Source: Bacillota bacterium
GTDB lineage: Bacteria > Bacillota > Clostridia > Lachnospirales > Lachnospiraceae
Direction: 5' to 3'
Assembly: GCA_023450835.1 (NCBI GenBank)
Contig: JAEXGM010000160.1
Location: 1-38,046, forward strand
DNA: 38,046 bases
The notes beneath the pieces are model-generated. The model did not search any database. It saw only the letters and a list, made by a program, of their open reading frames with translations, and was not told the DNA's origin. A program made the position numbers and the translations under genes. This document shows positions 9,157 through 17,156 of this stretch, piece by piece. How positions within the stretch are numbered: position 1 is the first letter of the stretch; every line of letters begins with the position of its first letter.

Positions 9157-9162
9157 TATAAT
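9157..9162 (+). promoter_or_regulatory. Extended -10 promoter candidate before the sugar isomerase gene
   Basis: TATAAT with an upstream TG one base away (TGTTATAAT, 9154-9162) forms an extended -10 element 20 bp before the ATG of the isomerase. No good -35 was found, as is common with extended -10 sites. The isomerase and rhaM may therefore be transcribed separately from GH105-GH112. Confidence 0.45.
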
Positions 9163-9182
9163 ATAGATGAGGGAGGGAGAAG

Positions 9183-10052
9183 ATGCAGATTGGAATACGG
9201 TTACATGATACCTATGATCTTCCTTTGGAAGAAAGGTTAAGAATTGTAAAAGATCAGGGATTTTGCTGCGCTCATGTTGCTTTGTATAAAGTTTTAAAGG
9301 ATTATACAGTAACTCCGGGAATTTTAACACCGGGTCTGGCAATGTACTTGAAAAAGCTTTTTCAAAACTATAATATAGATATAGCAGTTTTAGGGTGTTA
9401 TCTTAATCTGGCAAATCCGGATGCCGTTCAGTTGGAGAGGACAATAGACAGTTACCTTGCTCATATTCGTTTCGCCTCCCTTCTGGGATGCGGAGTACTT
9501 GGAACAGAAACAGGCGCTCCCAATACGTCCTATTCTTATGAGCCGGCCTGCCATGGGGAGGAGGCTCTTCAAACTCTGATACAAAATCTTGGCCGTGTAG
9601 TTACCTATGCTGAAAAAATGGGTGTAATAATTGCAATAGAACCTGTGCGAAGCCATATTGTATATACCCCCAAAATTGCAAGAAGAGTCCTGGATGAAAT
9701 TAATTCTCCTAATTTACAGATTATATTCGATCCGGTCAATTTATTGGAAATGGATAATTATAAACAGCAGGAACAGGTAATTAGAGAAGCAATTGATTTA
9801 CTTGGTGATGATATAGCAGTTATTCATATGAAGGATTATCTTGTTCAGGAGGGGAAAATGGTATCAGTTGCGGCAGGAATGGGTGATATGGATTATACCC
9901 CGGTCATTGATTTTATCAAAAAAAGAAAGCCCATGATTCAATGCACTCTGGAAGATACAACACCTAAAAATGCCGTGGCGGCAAGAGAGTTCATACAGAA
10001 CTTATGGGAAAGCAGTAATTTTGCAGTATTTACAGAAGGCCAAAGCTTTTGA
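9183..10052 (+). CDS. Sugar-phosphate isomerase/epimerase-like TIM barrel protein
   Basis: A 289-residue protein of the xylose-isomerase-like TIM barrel superfamily (AP_endonuc_2 fold). Conserved strand ends carry likely metal and substrate residues: GTETG (about 105), IAIEPV (about 155), IIFDPVNLLEM (about 180) and VIHMKDY (about 214), plus a C-terminal CTLED. The Glu-Asp-His-Glu pattern matches the divalent-metal site of keto-sugar 3-epimerases and isomerases. GGGAGGGAGAAG precedes the ATG. The exact sugar is unknown; next to rhamnose mutarotase it may epimerise or isomerise a rhamnose- or uronate-derived keto sugar. Members of this superfamily are often misannotated, so only the fold and metal site should be trusted. 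Confidence 0.75.
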   Translation: MQIGIRLHDTYDLPLEERLRIVKDQGFCCAHVALYKVLKDYTVTPGILTPGLAMYLKKLFQNYNIDIAVLGCYLNLANPDAVQLERTIDSYLAHIRFASLLGCGVLGTETGAPNTSYSYEPACHGEEALQTLIQNLGRVVTYAEKMGVIIAIEPVRSHIVYTPKIARRVLDEINSPNLQIIFDPVNLLEMDNYKQQEQVIREAIDLLGDDIAVIHMKDYLVQEGKMVSVAAGMGDMDYTPVIDFIKKRKPMIQCTLEDTTPKNAVAAREFIQNLWESSNFAVFTEGQSF

Positions 10053-10088
10053 AGAAATGGATTAAGCGATTAAAAAGGAGAGAATGGC

Positions 10089-10400
10089 ATGGTAAAAGGA
10101 TTTAAAATGAAGCTGTACCAGGGACAGGAAGAGGAATATGAAAGGCGTCACAATGAGTTATGGCCAGAAATGCAGGAGATGATTCATCAGCATGGAGGCA
10201 GAAATTACACTATTTTTTTGGATAGAGAAACACTTACTTTGTTTGGGTATATTGAAATCGAAGATGAAGCATTATGGGCAAAGGGAGCGGATACTGCTAT
10301 AAACAGAAAATGGTGGGATTACATGGCTGACATTATGGAAACCAATGAGGATAACAGCCCAGTCAGTGTAGACTTACATGAAGTTTTTCATTTAGATTGA
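10089..10400 (+). CDS. rhaM: L-rhamnose mutarotase
   Basis: A 103-residue protein, almost the same length as Escherichia coli RhaM (104). It interconverts the alpha and beta anomers of L-rhamnose in the cytoplasm so that free sugar is presented in the form used by rhamnose isomerase. The N-terminal YERRHNELWPEM (about 17-28) contains the catalytic His (His21 here). The downstream INRKWWDYMADIM matches the conserved Trp-Trp region. ATG 10089 follows AAAAAGGAGAG; the earlier ATG at 10083 hits a stop after three codons. It lies 36 bp after the isomerase and ahead of a terminator. Its presence is the strongest sign that the locus releases rhamnose. Rhamnose isomerase, kinase and aldolase are not in the window. 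Confidence 0.93.
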   Translation: MVKGFKMKLYQGQEEEYERRHNELWPEMQEMIHQHGGRNYTIFLDRETLTLFGYIEIEDEALWAKGADTAINRKWWDYMADIMETNEDNSPVSVDLHEVFHLD

Positions 10401-10474
10401 CAGTAATTACGAGATTTGCGGAGTTATGTACATATGATGAGTAAAGATAGTCGGAATAGGTAACTTTAAATAAG

Positions 10475-10516
10475 AAACGGTAGGACCCGGCAATTGTTTG
10501 CGGCCTGCCGTTTTTT
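10475..10516 (+). terminator. Terminator after rhaM
   Basis: Stem AAACGGTAGG (10475-10484) pairs with CCTGCCGTTT (10504-10513) through one T-G wobble and is followed by Ts. It separates rhaM from the heparinase-like gene. Confidence 0.75.
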
Positions 10517-10569
10517 ACAATATAGAGGTAGAGATATAGGAGATTTCATATTGGAGAGAGGGAAGGGAA

Positions 10570-12267
10570 TTGAAAGAACTGTTAGAAAAATTCTTGTACA
10601 AATACGAGCAGGATATTAAGGAAGAAGCGGAGAGATTAAGGAATCAACCCATGCCGGTTTTGACGGAGAGTCTGTTTTCGCTATTTGAAACAACAGGAAA
10701 CCGCCTTCAGTATGAAGAGGTGTATTTCTTGAGAAGAAAATATCTGCTGGTGTTTGGAATGGCTGCGTTATTATGGAACAGAAAAGAGGATATTCTGAAG
10801 CTGAAGGAGGTCATCGAAGATATCTGCAATGAGACATGCTGGGCGCTGCCTGCCCATGTAAATCGAGGAGAGGACAGGAATTGGAAGATAACCATTGATT
10901 TGTTCGCCAGTGAGACGGCACAGGCATTAGCTGAAATCGTAAGTATTTTAAAAAGCGAATTATCGGAAGAAGTCAGGAATCTGGTGAAGAAACAGGTATA
11001 TGAGAGAGTCTTAAATCCGTTTTATCAGTCAGAGGTACCGTATGCCGGCTGGGAGAAGGAGACTCATAACTGGTGCGCTGTTTGCGCCGGCTCCATAGGC
11101 AGTGCTACGATTTATCTTATGGAAGATAATCAGGAACTTAGGAAGTGCCTGGAGAGAATTACAGAGGCATTGACCTGGTATATCAAAGGGTTTCCGGCTG
11201 ATGGCACCTGTATGGAAGGTCTGGGGTATTACACCTATGGAATGACCTATTATACTGGCTTTGCAGAGCAGCTATATCAATATACGCATGGAGAAATCGA
11301 CCTCTTAGCTTCTGAAAAATGCTCCAACATTGCTGCCTTTCAGCAAAAGTGTTATTTCCCGGGAGGAGTTACTTTAAGCTTCTCGGATGGCAGCAGCAGG
11401 GAGAAGTTTCGCCTTGGTTTAACCAGTTATCTTGCTTCGCATTTTAAGGATGTGGAGATTCCTGACCTTTCTCTTGCAGCAGGAGTGATGGATGACCCCT
11501 GTGCCAGGTGGATGGGAGCGTACAGAGATTATATCTGGACGAAAAAGTATCTGGAGGAGCCTTTATATACGCAAGGAGCCGGAAAGCAGTTTGAGATACT
11601 ACCGGATGCCCAATGGGCTGTCTTTAAAAGTCCTGCCGGAGCCGCTCTGGCGGCCAAAGGCGGAAATAACCAGGAAGCCCATAATCACAATGATGTGGGC
11701 AGTTTCTTGTATGTAAAAAAGGGAGAGCTGCTTTTAGAGGACCTGGGAGCCGGAGAATATACGAAAGAATATTTTGGTGAAGGGCGCTACGGGATTCTTT
11801 GCAACAGTTCCCTGGGACATAATGTTCCAATCGTTAATAACGGATTTCAAAAAGCGGGAAAGCAGTATACCTGTGATAACTTTAAAGCAGATGAAGAAGG
11901 AAATATCTTAATCAGTTACGGCAAAGCCTATGGGGACGATTCCCTGGAATCACTTATTCGTATAATTCATTTTGAACCCTCCAGTGGAGAGACCAGAATA
12001 GAGGACAGGTTTTGGGGGACTAAGGATAAGCTTACTGCCGCCGAGAATCTGGTTACCCGCTATGAACCGGTTGTCAATAAGAATGAAATATTTATCCGCG
12101 GTGAAAAGGCTTCTCTAAGAATCCGGTTAGAAGAATATCCAGGAGAGATACACTGCCTGCCAAGAATACATAAAGACCATGCAGGAAAAGAACAGAGAGT
12201 CTGGTTGATTCAGTGGGATGTACCGGTGAAAGATGGCTATGGAGGTATGGCATTCTACATAAGCTAA
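10570..12267 (+). CDS. Heparinase II/III-like protein (candidate polysaccharide lyase)
   Basis: A 565-residue protein with the architecture of heparinase II/III-type lyases: an N-terminal alpha-toroid (about 30-330) and a C-terminal beta-sandwich. The key motif GGNNQEAHNHNDVGSFLYVK (about 356-375) is the diagnostic heparinase II/III segment with its His-Asn-His-Asn-Asp cluster. GCTWALPAHV-like residues near 90-97 belong to the toroid. No signal peptide is present, so it would act inside the cell on short uronic-acid oligosaccharides and make the unsaturated ends that GH105 removes. TTG 10570 is the best start: a purine-rich GAGGGAAGGG lies ahead and an in-frame stop at 10537 limits upstream alternatives. 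Substrate is unknown; a catalytically altered relative cannot be excluded. Confidence 0.8.
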   Translation: MKELLEKFLYKYEQDIKEEAERLRNQPMPVLTESLFSLFETTGNRLQYEEVYFLRRKYLLVFGMAALLWNRKEDILKLKEVIEDICNETCWALPAHVNRGEDRNWKITIDLFASETAQALAEIVSILKSELSEEVRNLVKKQVYERVLNPFYQSEVPYAGWEKETHNWCAVCAGSIGSATIYLMEDNQELRKCLERITEALTWYIKGFPADGTCMEGLGYYTYGMTYYTGFAEQLYQYTHGEIDLLASEKCSNIAAFQQKCYFPGGVTLSFSDGSSREKFRLGLTSYLASHFKDVEIPDLSLAAGVMDDPCARWMGAYRDYIWTKKYLEEPLYTQGAGKQFEILPDAQWAVFKSPAGAALAAKGGNNQEAHNHNDVGSFLYVKKGELLLEDLGAGEYTKEYFGEGRYGILCNSSLGHNVPIVNNGFQKAGKQYTCDNFKADEEGNILISYGKAYGDDSLESLIRIIHFEPSSGETRIEDRFWGTKDKLTAAENLVTRYEPVVNKNEIFIRGEKASLRIRLEEYPGEIHCLPRIHKDHAGKEQRVWLIQWDVPVKDGYGGMAFYIS

Positions 12268-12306
12268 TTCTTTAGAAAATATGTTTAGCAGAGTAAATGC
12301 TTATAT

Positions 12307-12347
12307 AGATTATAGATGATAGAGATTATAAAGATTATGTAGATTAT
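12307..12347. repeat. Short AGATTAT tandem repeats
   Basis: AGATTAT occurs at 12307, 12323, 12332 and 12341. The last three are spaced exactly 9 bp apart, and the first lies 16 bp upstream. It may be simple slippage DNA after the heparinase-like gene or a helically phased site; nothing indicates function. Confidence 0.6.
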
Positions 12348-12395
12348 ATAGACAAGGTACAATAATGAAAATTATAAATACGAGTATCATAAGAC

Positions 12396-12529
12396 CTGTT
12401 TCAATCTGTTTACAGGCAATTTGCACCAAACAGAAAGAACGAATGCGCCTTGGCACCAGCAAATGCGCTTTAGAATCAGCGCATGAGTCTTTCTGTTTGG
12501 TGCAAATTGCCGTCCCATTGTGAAAAACT
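12396..12529. repeat. Palindromic repeat element, copy A
   Basis: The 134-bp unit begins CTGTTTCAATCT and ends TTGTGAAAAACT. Arms at 12415-12437 and 12489-12511 are perfectly complementary over 23 bp. The middle contains ATGCGCCTTGGCACCAGC. A second copy sits at 34210-34329 with the same ends and core but different, still complementary, arm bases. This points to a dispersed MITE/REP-like family. Copy A also has an extra inner segment of about 20 bp carrying a repeat of AATGCGC. Confidence 0.85.
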
Positions 12530-12597
12530 GACCTTATAATGCTCAAATATATATAAATGAAATCAGAATAACATTCATACCAGTGGAGGAATATTTC

Positions 12598-14418
12598 ATG
12601 CAGCAAGAGGAGAAAAATTATTTATTCGTACATTTTACCGGAGAATCTTCAGAGGGGGAGCAGATATACTTTTCCGTCAGCCGGGACGGGTTACACTGGC
12701 AGGACTTAAATAACGGTAAGCCGGTAATAAAATCCTGTATGGGAGAGATGGGAGTCAGGGATCCTTTTATTTTGCGTTCCCAATTGGATGGGTGTTTTTA
12801 TATCATAGGAACAGACCTTAGGATTGCAAATGAAAAGGGATGGGCCGTGGCCCAGGAGCAGGGAAGTATGAATATGCTCATCTGGCAGTCAAAGGATTTG
12901 ATTCACTGGTCAGAACCCTGGAGTTTTCAGGTGGATATTCCGGGAGCCGGTTGTGTTTGGGCACCGGAAGCAATTTATGATTCCGAGGAGAAAGCATATC
13001 TGGTAATCTGGGCATCCAAAGTTATGGAACCGGGAGAAAGCGTACGAAAACACAGGATTTACTGTTCCTATACACAGGATTTTGCAGAGTTTACAAAACC
13101 CCAGAAGTATATTGAACGCAGCCATGATGTCATAGACACCACTATCATAGAGGAAGATGGAGTATTCTACCGCTTTTCCAAGGATGAAACTACAAAAAAT
13201 ATCCGTATGGACTGTGGGCGGCATCTGCAGGGAGAGTTTCAGGAAATCGTTTCAGAGTCCTTGAATTCAATTATGGGAGTAGAAGGTCCGATTGCTTTTC
13301 CGATGCAAGAAAAGGGCATCTGGTGCCTGATGGCAGACCAATTTGCCGAAGGGCTTGGATACCTGCCGCTGATTTGCAAGGACCTGAAAGAAGGAATATT
13401 TCAAAAGGCAGAGCCGGAACAGTATGATATGGGAGAAAATAAGAAACGGCATGGCTCCATATTGGTATTAAGTGAGGAAGAATATGAAAGAGTCCTGAAA
13501 TATTGGGGAAATGCTGCGTTAAAGCCTTTGATTCCCGGTCTGTTTGCAGACCCGGATGTTATAAAATATAAGGGTAAGTACTATCTGTATCCGACTACCG
13601 ATGGCTATAACAATTGGAGCGGTACACAGTTTCATGCATTTTCTTCTGATAATCTCAGAGACTGGAAGGATGAAGGGATTATTCTGGATGTAGCCGCAGA
13701 GCAGGTTCCATGGGCAGTAGGCTGTGCCTGGGCGCCCACAATTTTTGAAAGAGAGGGAAGATTTTATTATTATTTCTGCGCAAAAAGAGCGGATGGCGTA
13801 TCCTGTATTGGAGTGGCAGTAAGTGATTCTCCGGTCCATGGCTTTAAGGCAGAAGCGAACCCCCTTATAACCCCTGAAATTCTGAAAGCAAACGGAATCA
13901 GAATGAGCCAGACCATCGACCCTTCCATCTATGAAGAAAACGGAGAGGTCTATCTGCTCTTTGGTAATGGCAGTGCGGCTATTGTAAAGTTAAGTGAGGA
14001 TTTACTTCACATACATCCTGAGACAATGAAAAATCTTGAGGGAACTTATGATTTCAGAGAGGCAATCACTGTCTTAAAAAAGAAGGGAATTTATCATTTC
14101 ACCTGGTCCTGTGATGATACGGGCAGTGAAGATTATCACGTGAACTATGGAATATCGGAGTCTTTATATGGTCCGATACAGTTTCAATATCCGGTACTTG
14201 AGAAAAATCCAGATCTGGATATTCTGGGGACAGGGCATCATTGTATCTTCAAAGAGCCGGGAGAAGAGAAGTACTATATTGTTTATCACCGGTTTGGGAC
14301 ACCGCTAAGTAAGTATACAGAGGGAAAAGGATTCCACCGGGAGTTATGTTTGGATAAGATAGAATTTAATGATAAGGGGCTGCTGCAGCCGGTAAAGGCA
14401 GGCAGAAGCTTAATCTAA
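12598..14418 (+). CDS. Tandem GH43-family glycosidase (two beta-propellers)
   Basis: A 606-residue protein made of two successive five-bladed beta-propeller domains of the GH43 type (arabinofuranosidases, xylosidases, galactosidases). Each half shows the family triad. Domain 1 has VRDPFI (Asp base, about residue 53), IDTTII (Asp, about 181) and VEGPIAF (Glu acid, about 226). Domain 2 has FADPDVI (about 314), IDPSIY (about 440) and FREAITV (Glu, about 486). There is no signal peptide. ATG 12598 is preferred because TGGAGGA at 12584-12590 is its ribosome site; the GTG at 12583 lies within that site. It probably trims arabinose, galactose or xylose side chains from imported oligosaccharides. Specificity of each domain is not readable. 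Confidence 0.87.
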   Translation: MQQEEKNYLFVHFTGESSEGEQIYFSVSRDGLHWQDLNNGKPVIKSCMGEMGVRDPFILRSQLDGCFYIIGTDLRIANEKGWAVAQEQGSMNMLIWQSKDLIHWSEPWSFQVDIPGAGCVWAPEAIYDSEEKAYLVIWASKVMEPGESVRKHRIYCSYTQDFAEFTKPQKYIERSHDVIDTTIIEEDGVFYRFSKDETTKNIRMDCGRHLQGEFQEIVSESLNSIMGVEGPIAFPMQEKGIWCLMADQFAEGLGYLPLICKDLKEGIFQKAEPEQYDMGENKKRHGSILVLSEEEYERVLKYWGNAALKPLIPGLFADPDVIKYKGKYYLYPTTDGYNNWSGTQFHAFSSDNLRDWKDEGIILDVAAEQVPWAVGCAWAPTIFEREGRFYYYFCAKRADGVSCIGVAVSDSPVHGFKAEANPLITPEILKANGIRMSQTIDPSIYEENGEVYLLFGNGSAAIVKLSEDLLHIHPETMKNLEGTYDFREAITVLKKKGIYHFTWSCDDTGSEDYHVNYGISESLYGPIQFQYPVLEKNPDLDILGTGHHCIFKEPGEEKYYIVYHRFGTPLSKYTEGKGFHRELCLDKIEFNDKGLLQPVKAGRSLI

Positions 14419-14577
14419 AGAAAGTATACGGACAGGTCCGGAAGGAGAAATGGAAGGATGACGAATGTCTGATTGGTTATTAAAGACGTGTATTATCTCC
14501 ATAAAATCTCCATATCCGTTTGGTAATATCCTCTTGTTTGAACTAAAAAATAAAACGTTTGGGAGGATCTTTATTAA

Positions 14578-15054
14578 ATGAATTCTATGACACATTACAT
14601 GGAATTACTTTCAACTGCACAGCCATGGCATTTACTGATTTTTATGGCGGTTCCCGTTATTTGTGCAGAAACCCTTGCTATTACGGAAATGATTATTCTG
14701 TTTACAAGGAACATGACAGGCGCAGCGAAGAAAGTAAGCAAGGCTACCGGTATTTTTGCAGGCATTTATTTTCTTGGAATTTTTATCTATCTCTTTATAA
14801 ATGCGGTAGTACCTCTTACCGTATCCGGTGATTGGAGAGGACCGGCCGATGTAATTGCAGTTGGTTTCTATCTTTTAGGTGTCGTTCCTTTTATGGGAAT
14901 GTTCTTATTGGAGACAGGCTTAATCGGAAAGAGAAGAGATGAACAAAGCAAGCTTAAGCTTCATGCCATATTCGTTGGTATATTCCTGGTAGTTGCACAT
15001 ATAGCAATGATATTTGGTATGATTAAACCGGAATTATTAATCATGAAAATGTAA
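14578..15054 (+). CDS. Small four-helix membrane protein (DUF6803-like)
   Basis: A 158-residue hydrophobic protein with four predicted membrane spans (about 18-40, 58-82, 92-114 and 127-150), short loops and a conserved-looking ICAETLAITEMIILFTR segment. It resembles an uncharacterised clostridial permease-like family that I associate with DUF6803; that label is from memory. A GGAGG at 14562-14566, 11 bp before the ATG, supports the start; the overlapping frame from 14559 is a shadow. It lies alone, with a terminator after it and no functional link to its neighbours. Role unknown. Confidence 0.75.
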   Translation: MNSMTHYMELLSTAQPWHLLIFMAVPVICAETLAITEMIILFTRNMTGAAKKVSKATGIFAGIYFLGIFIYLFINAVVPLTVSGDWRGPADVIAVGFYLLGVVPFMGMFLLETGLIGKRRDEQSKLKLHAIFVGIFLVVAHIAMIFGMIKPELLIMKM

Positions 15055-15122
15055 TAAATAACATAGTTCGTTTTTGTTAAGAAACATTTTAACAATAAAA
15101 GGTCAATCCGTTATAATATAAT

Positions 15123-15180
15123 ACCCTCAGAGCAGACAATGAAAGAATAAAAGCATTGTTTGACCCTGAGGGTGTTTTTT
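15123..15180 (+). terminator. Terminator after the small membrane protein
   Basis: The outer stem ACCCTCAG (15123-15130) pairs with CTGAGGGT (15166-15173). An inner stem ACAATG / CATTGT is nested in it, and six Ts follow. Confidence 0.85.
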
Positions 15181-15227
15181 ATAAGATAATCAAGTAATGG
15201 TGCTTGTATTTTTAATCTATGGTTCCA

Positions 15228-15872
15228 TTATGTACAATTGCTGTCTTTGTAGCACCAGAACCAATCCATACAATTAAGGTCCGATTCTGCGGGGTTATCG
15301 GCACGTTCCTGCAATTTGTCATAAGTAGTGGGAGCGGGTACCATGGCAGGACCTCCCGGTTCCCAATTGGCAGGTGTCACGACCTTGCATTTATCGGTGG
15401 TCTGCATGGCAGTTAAAAGGCGAAGCATCTCGTAGGTATTTCTGCCGTTTGTAAGAGGATATACCATAATTGCACGGACGGTCTGTTCAGGATCAATAAA
15501 AAATACATTTCGGACGGTTTCCTGTTTGTTGACACCGGGAGATATCATTCCGTATACATTTGCAATATCAGCCATACGATCTGCTATAATAGGAAATGGA
15601 ATCTGAACCCCTGTCAGCAGATAAATCTGGTGTACCCATGCCAGGTGGGAAGGGTTACTGTCTATACTAAGTCCTAACAGTTTGGCATTCAATGCTTCAA
15701 ATTGATCATTTGCCTGTGCCAAGGCAACAAACTCAGTAGTACAAACCGGAGTAAAGTCTCCCGGATGTGAAAAAAGAATTACCCAGTGACCTCTATAGTC
15801 AGACAGGTTGATTTGACCGAAGGTGGTCATAGCCGTAAAATCAGGAGCCTTCATACCAAGTGTAATATTCAT
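15228..15872 (-). CDS. 1-Cys-type peroxiredoxin (Prx6/AhpC-TSA family)
   Basis: A 214-residue cytoplasmic peroxidase that reduces hydrogen peroxide and organic peroxides. The active site is SHPGDFTPVCTTEF (35-48) with peroxidatic Cys44; the length and C-terminal domain are those of the Prx6 class. The tail is odd: three cysteines (201, 207, 213) in the last 14 residues (NCMDWFWCYKDSNC), which could act as internal resolving thiols, as in archaeal members of this class. Only a weak ribosome site (GGGTAT) precedes the ATG. With sodA 6 kb away it suggests a modest oxygen-defence capacity. It is convergent with the small membrane protein gene. Confidence 0.92.
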   Translation of the reverse strand: MNITLGMKAPDFTAMTTFGQINLSDYRGHWVILFSHPGDFTPVCTTEFVALAQANDQFEALNAKLLGLSIDSNPSHLAWVHQIYLLTGVQIPFPIIADRMADIANVYGMISPGVNKQETVRNVFFIDPEQTVRAIMVYPLTNGRNTYEMLRLLTAMQTTDKCKVVTPANWEPGGPAMVPAPTTYDKLQERADNPAESDLNCMDWFWCYKDSNCT

Positions 15873-16074
15873 AAAGATACCCGGAAAATGGTTTGTAACA
15901 TTATATGAGGATAAGTCAGGAGATAGTAGCGCTATCTTCCTATTAATAAATATTTGAAAAAAATAGCAGTTTAGAGTACTTCTAAATAGAAATATGTTTT
16001 GTAATTTTATGAAGTTTCATATAAAATAATAGAATACAGAATCCATATTTACATCAGAAAGTGAGGACTTTGCC

Positions 16075-17031
16075 ATGCCAATGATAGACATGCCGTTAGA
16101 AGAACTAAAAAAATATCAGGGAATTAATCCACGTCCGAAAGATTTCGCAGAGTATTGGGAGAGAGCTCTTTTAGAAATGAAAGCCGTAGAGCCTAAGGTG
16201 GAATTGGTTCCAGCAAGCTTTCAGGTGCCATATGCAGAGTGTTTTGATTTATACTTTACCGGTGTCAGAGATGCAAGAATCCATGTAAAATATGTACGTC
16301 CCAAGAGTGTTCAGGGTAAACATCCGGCTGTATTGATGTTTCACGGTTACAGCGGTAATGCCGGTGACTGGAGTGATAAACTTGTATTTGCGGCTCTGGG
16401 TTATTCTGTCTTTGCAATGGACTGCCGCGGACAGGGCGGTTATTCCCAGGATGCAGGCGGGGTAAAGGGAAATACTTTACATGGGCATATTATCAGAGGC
16501 CTTGATGATGAGCCTGATAATCTGCTGTTCAGGCATATTTTTCTGGACACGGCGGAACTGGCGGATATTGCTCTTAATATGCCGGAGGTTGACGCCGAGA
16601 AGGTCTATGCTATGGGAGGCTCCCAGGGAGGAGCACTGACCCTTGCCTGCGCGTCTCTGGAGCCAAGAATCAGTAAACTAGCACCGACCTATCCTTTCTT
16701 AAGTGATTACAAAAGAGTATGGGAGATGGACTTGGCAAAGGATGCTTATGAGGAACTAAAGCAATATTTCAGAATGTTTGATCCCATTCACCAGAGAGAA
16801 GAGGAAATATTTACGAAGCTTGGATACATTGACATACAGAACCTGGCAGAAAGAATCAAAGGAAAAGTATTATTTGTAACCGGATTGATGGACACAATTT
16901 GTCCGCCTTCTACCCAATTTGCTGTTTATAATAAAATAACCTCCGAAAAAGAACAGATTATCTATCCGGATTATGGACATGAATATTTACCGGGGTTAAG
17001 TGACCGGGCGATTCAGTTCTTTCAGGAATAA
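16075..17031 (+). CDS. axe: CE7 acetyl esterase (acetyl-xylan esterase / cephalosporin-C deacetylase)
   Basis: A 318-residue alpha/beta hydrolase, the usual CE7 length. It removes acetyl groups from acetylated xylo-oligosaccharides and similar small esters, and CE7 enzymes are normally cytosolic hexamers. The triad is visible: Ser183 in GGSQGG (181-186), Asp273 in MDTICPPS (272-279) and His302 in YGHE. The CE7-specific RGQ motif is at 118-120. No signal peptide is present. It is a single gene with its own ATG and a GTGAGG-type site. It may deacetylate imported hemicellulose or pectin fragments and so support the sugar locus upstream, though it is not in that operon. Confidence 0.92.
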   Translation: MPMIDMPLEELKKYQGINPRPKDFAEYWERALLEMKAVEPKVELVPASFQVPYAECFDLYFTGVRDARIHVKYVRPKSVQGKHPAVLMFHGYSGNAGDWSDKLVFAALGYSVFAMDCRGQGGYSQDAGGVKGNTLHGHIIRGLDDEPDNLLFRHIFLDTAELADIALNMPEVDAEKVYAMGGSQGGALTLACASLEPRISKLAPTYPFLSDYKRVWEMDLAKDAYEELKQYFRMFDPIHQREEEIFTKLGYIDIQNLAERIKGKVLFVTGLMDTICPPSTQFAVYNKITSEKEQIIYPDYGHEYLPGLSDRAIQFFQE

Positions 17032-17076
17032 TCTTAGAGGATTAACTTGACTGCTCTTTCAAAATAAGATTTTATA

Positions 17077-17085
17077 TGCTATAAT
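17077..17085 (+). promoter_or_regulatory. Extended -10 promoter candidate for the J-domain gene
   Basis: TGCTATAAT (17077-17085) is a perfect extended -10. The hexamer 17 bp further up (TTTCAA) is a poor -35. It lies about 70 bp before the GTG start. Confidence 0.5.
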
Positions 17086-17156
17086 AACCCTTAATATAAA
17101 ACGAAATCTTAAGGCCAATTATATAATGCCGAGTCTTTTAGAAAGAAGGATAAAGA

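Larger units (their letters stand above)
12268..12597. other. Gene-free interval with 9-bp repeats and palindromic element
   Basis: This 330-bp gap contains a run of AGATTAT repeats (12307-12347) and then palindromic element copy A (12396-12529). The open frame that crosses it on the - strand is composed of those repeats and has no sign of being a real gene. A ribosome site for the GH43 gene closes the interval. Confidence 0.7.

Noticed and set aside
12307..12347. Possible CRISPR array or iteron
   Set aside because: Repeats are only 7 bp with 2-bp gaps, without spacers, cas genes or replication genes.
12310..12606. Open frame of 98 codons on the - strand
   Set aside because: It is made of palindromic element copy A and the AGATTAT repeats. 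A similar frame appears over copy B, which explains the resemblance without a gene.
14559..14831. Open frame of 90 codons starting in the ribosome site of the small membrane protein
   Set aside because: It is a +2 shadow of the 14578-15054 gene, whose hydrophobic pattern and ribosome spacing are convincing.
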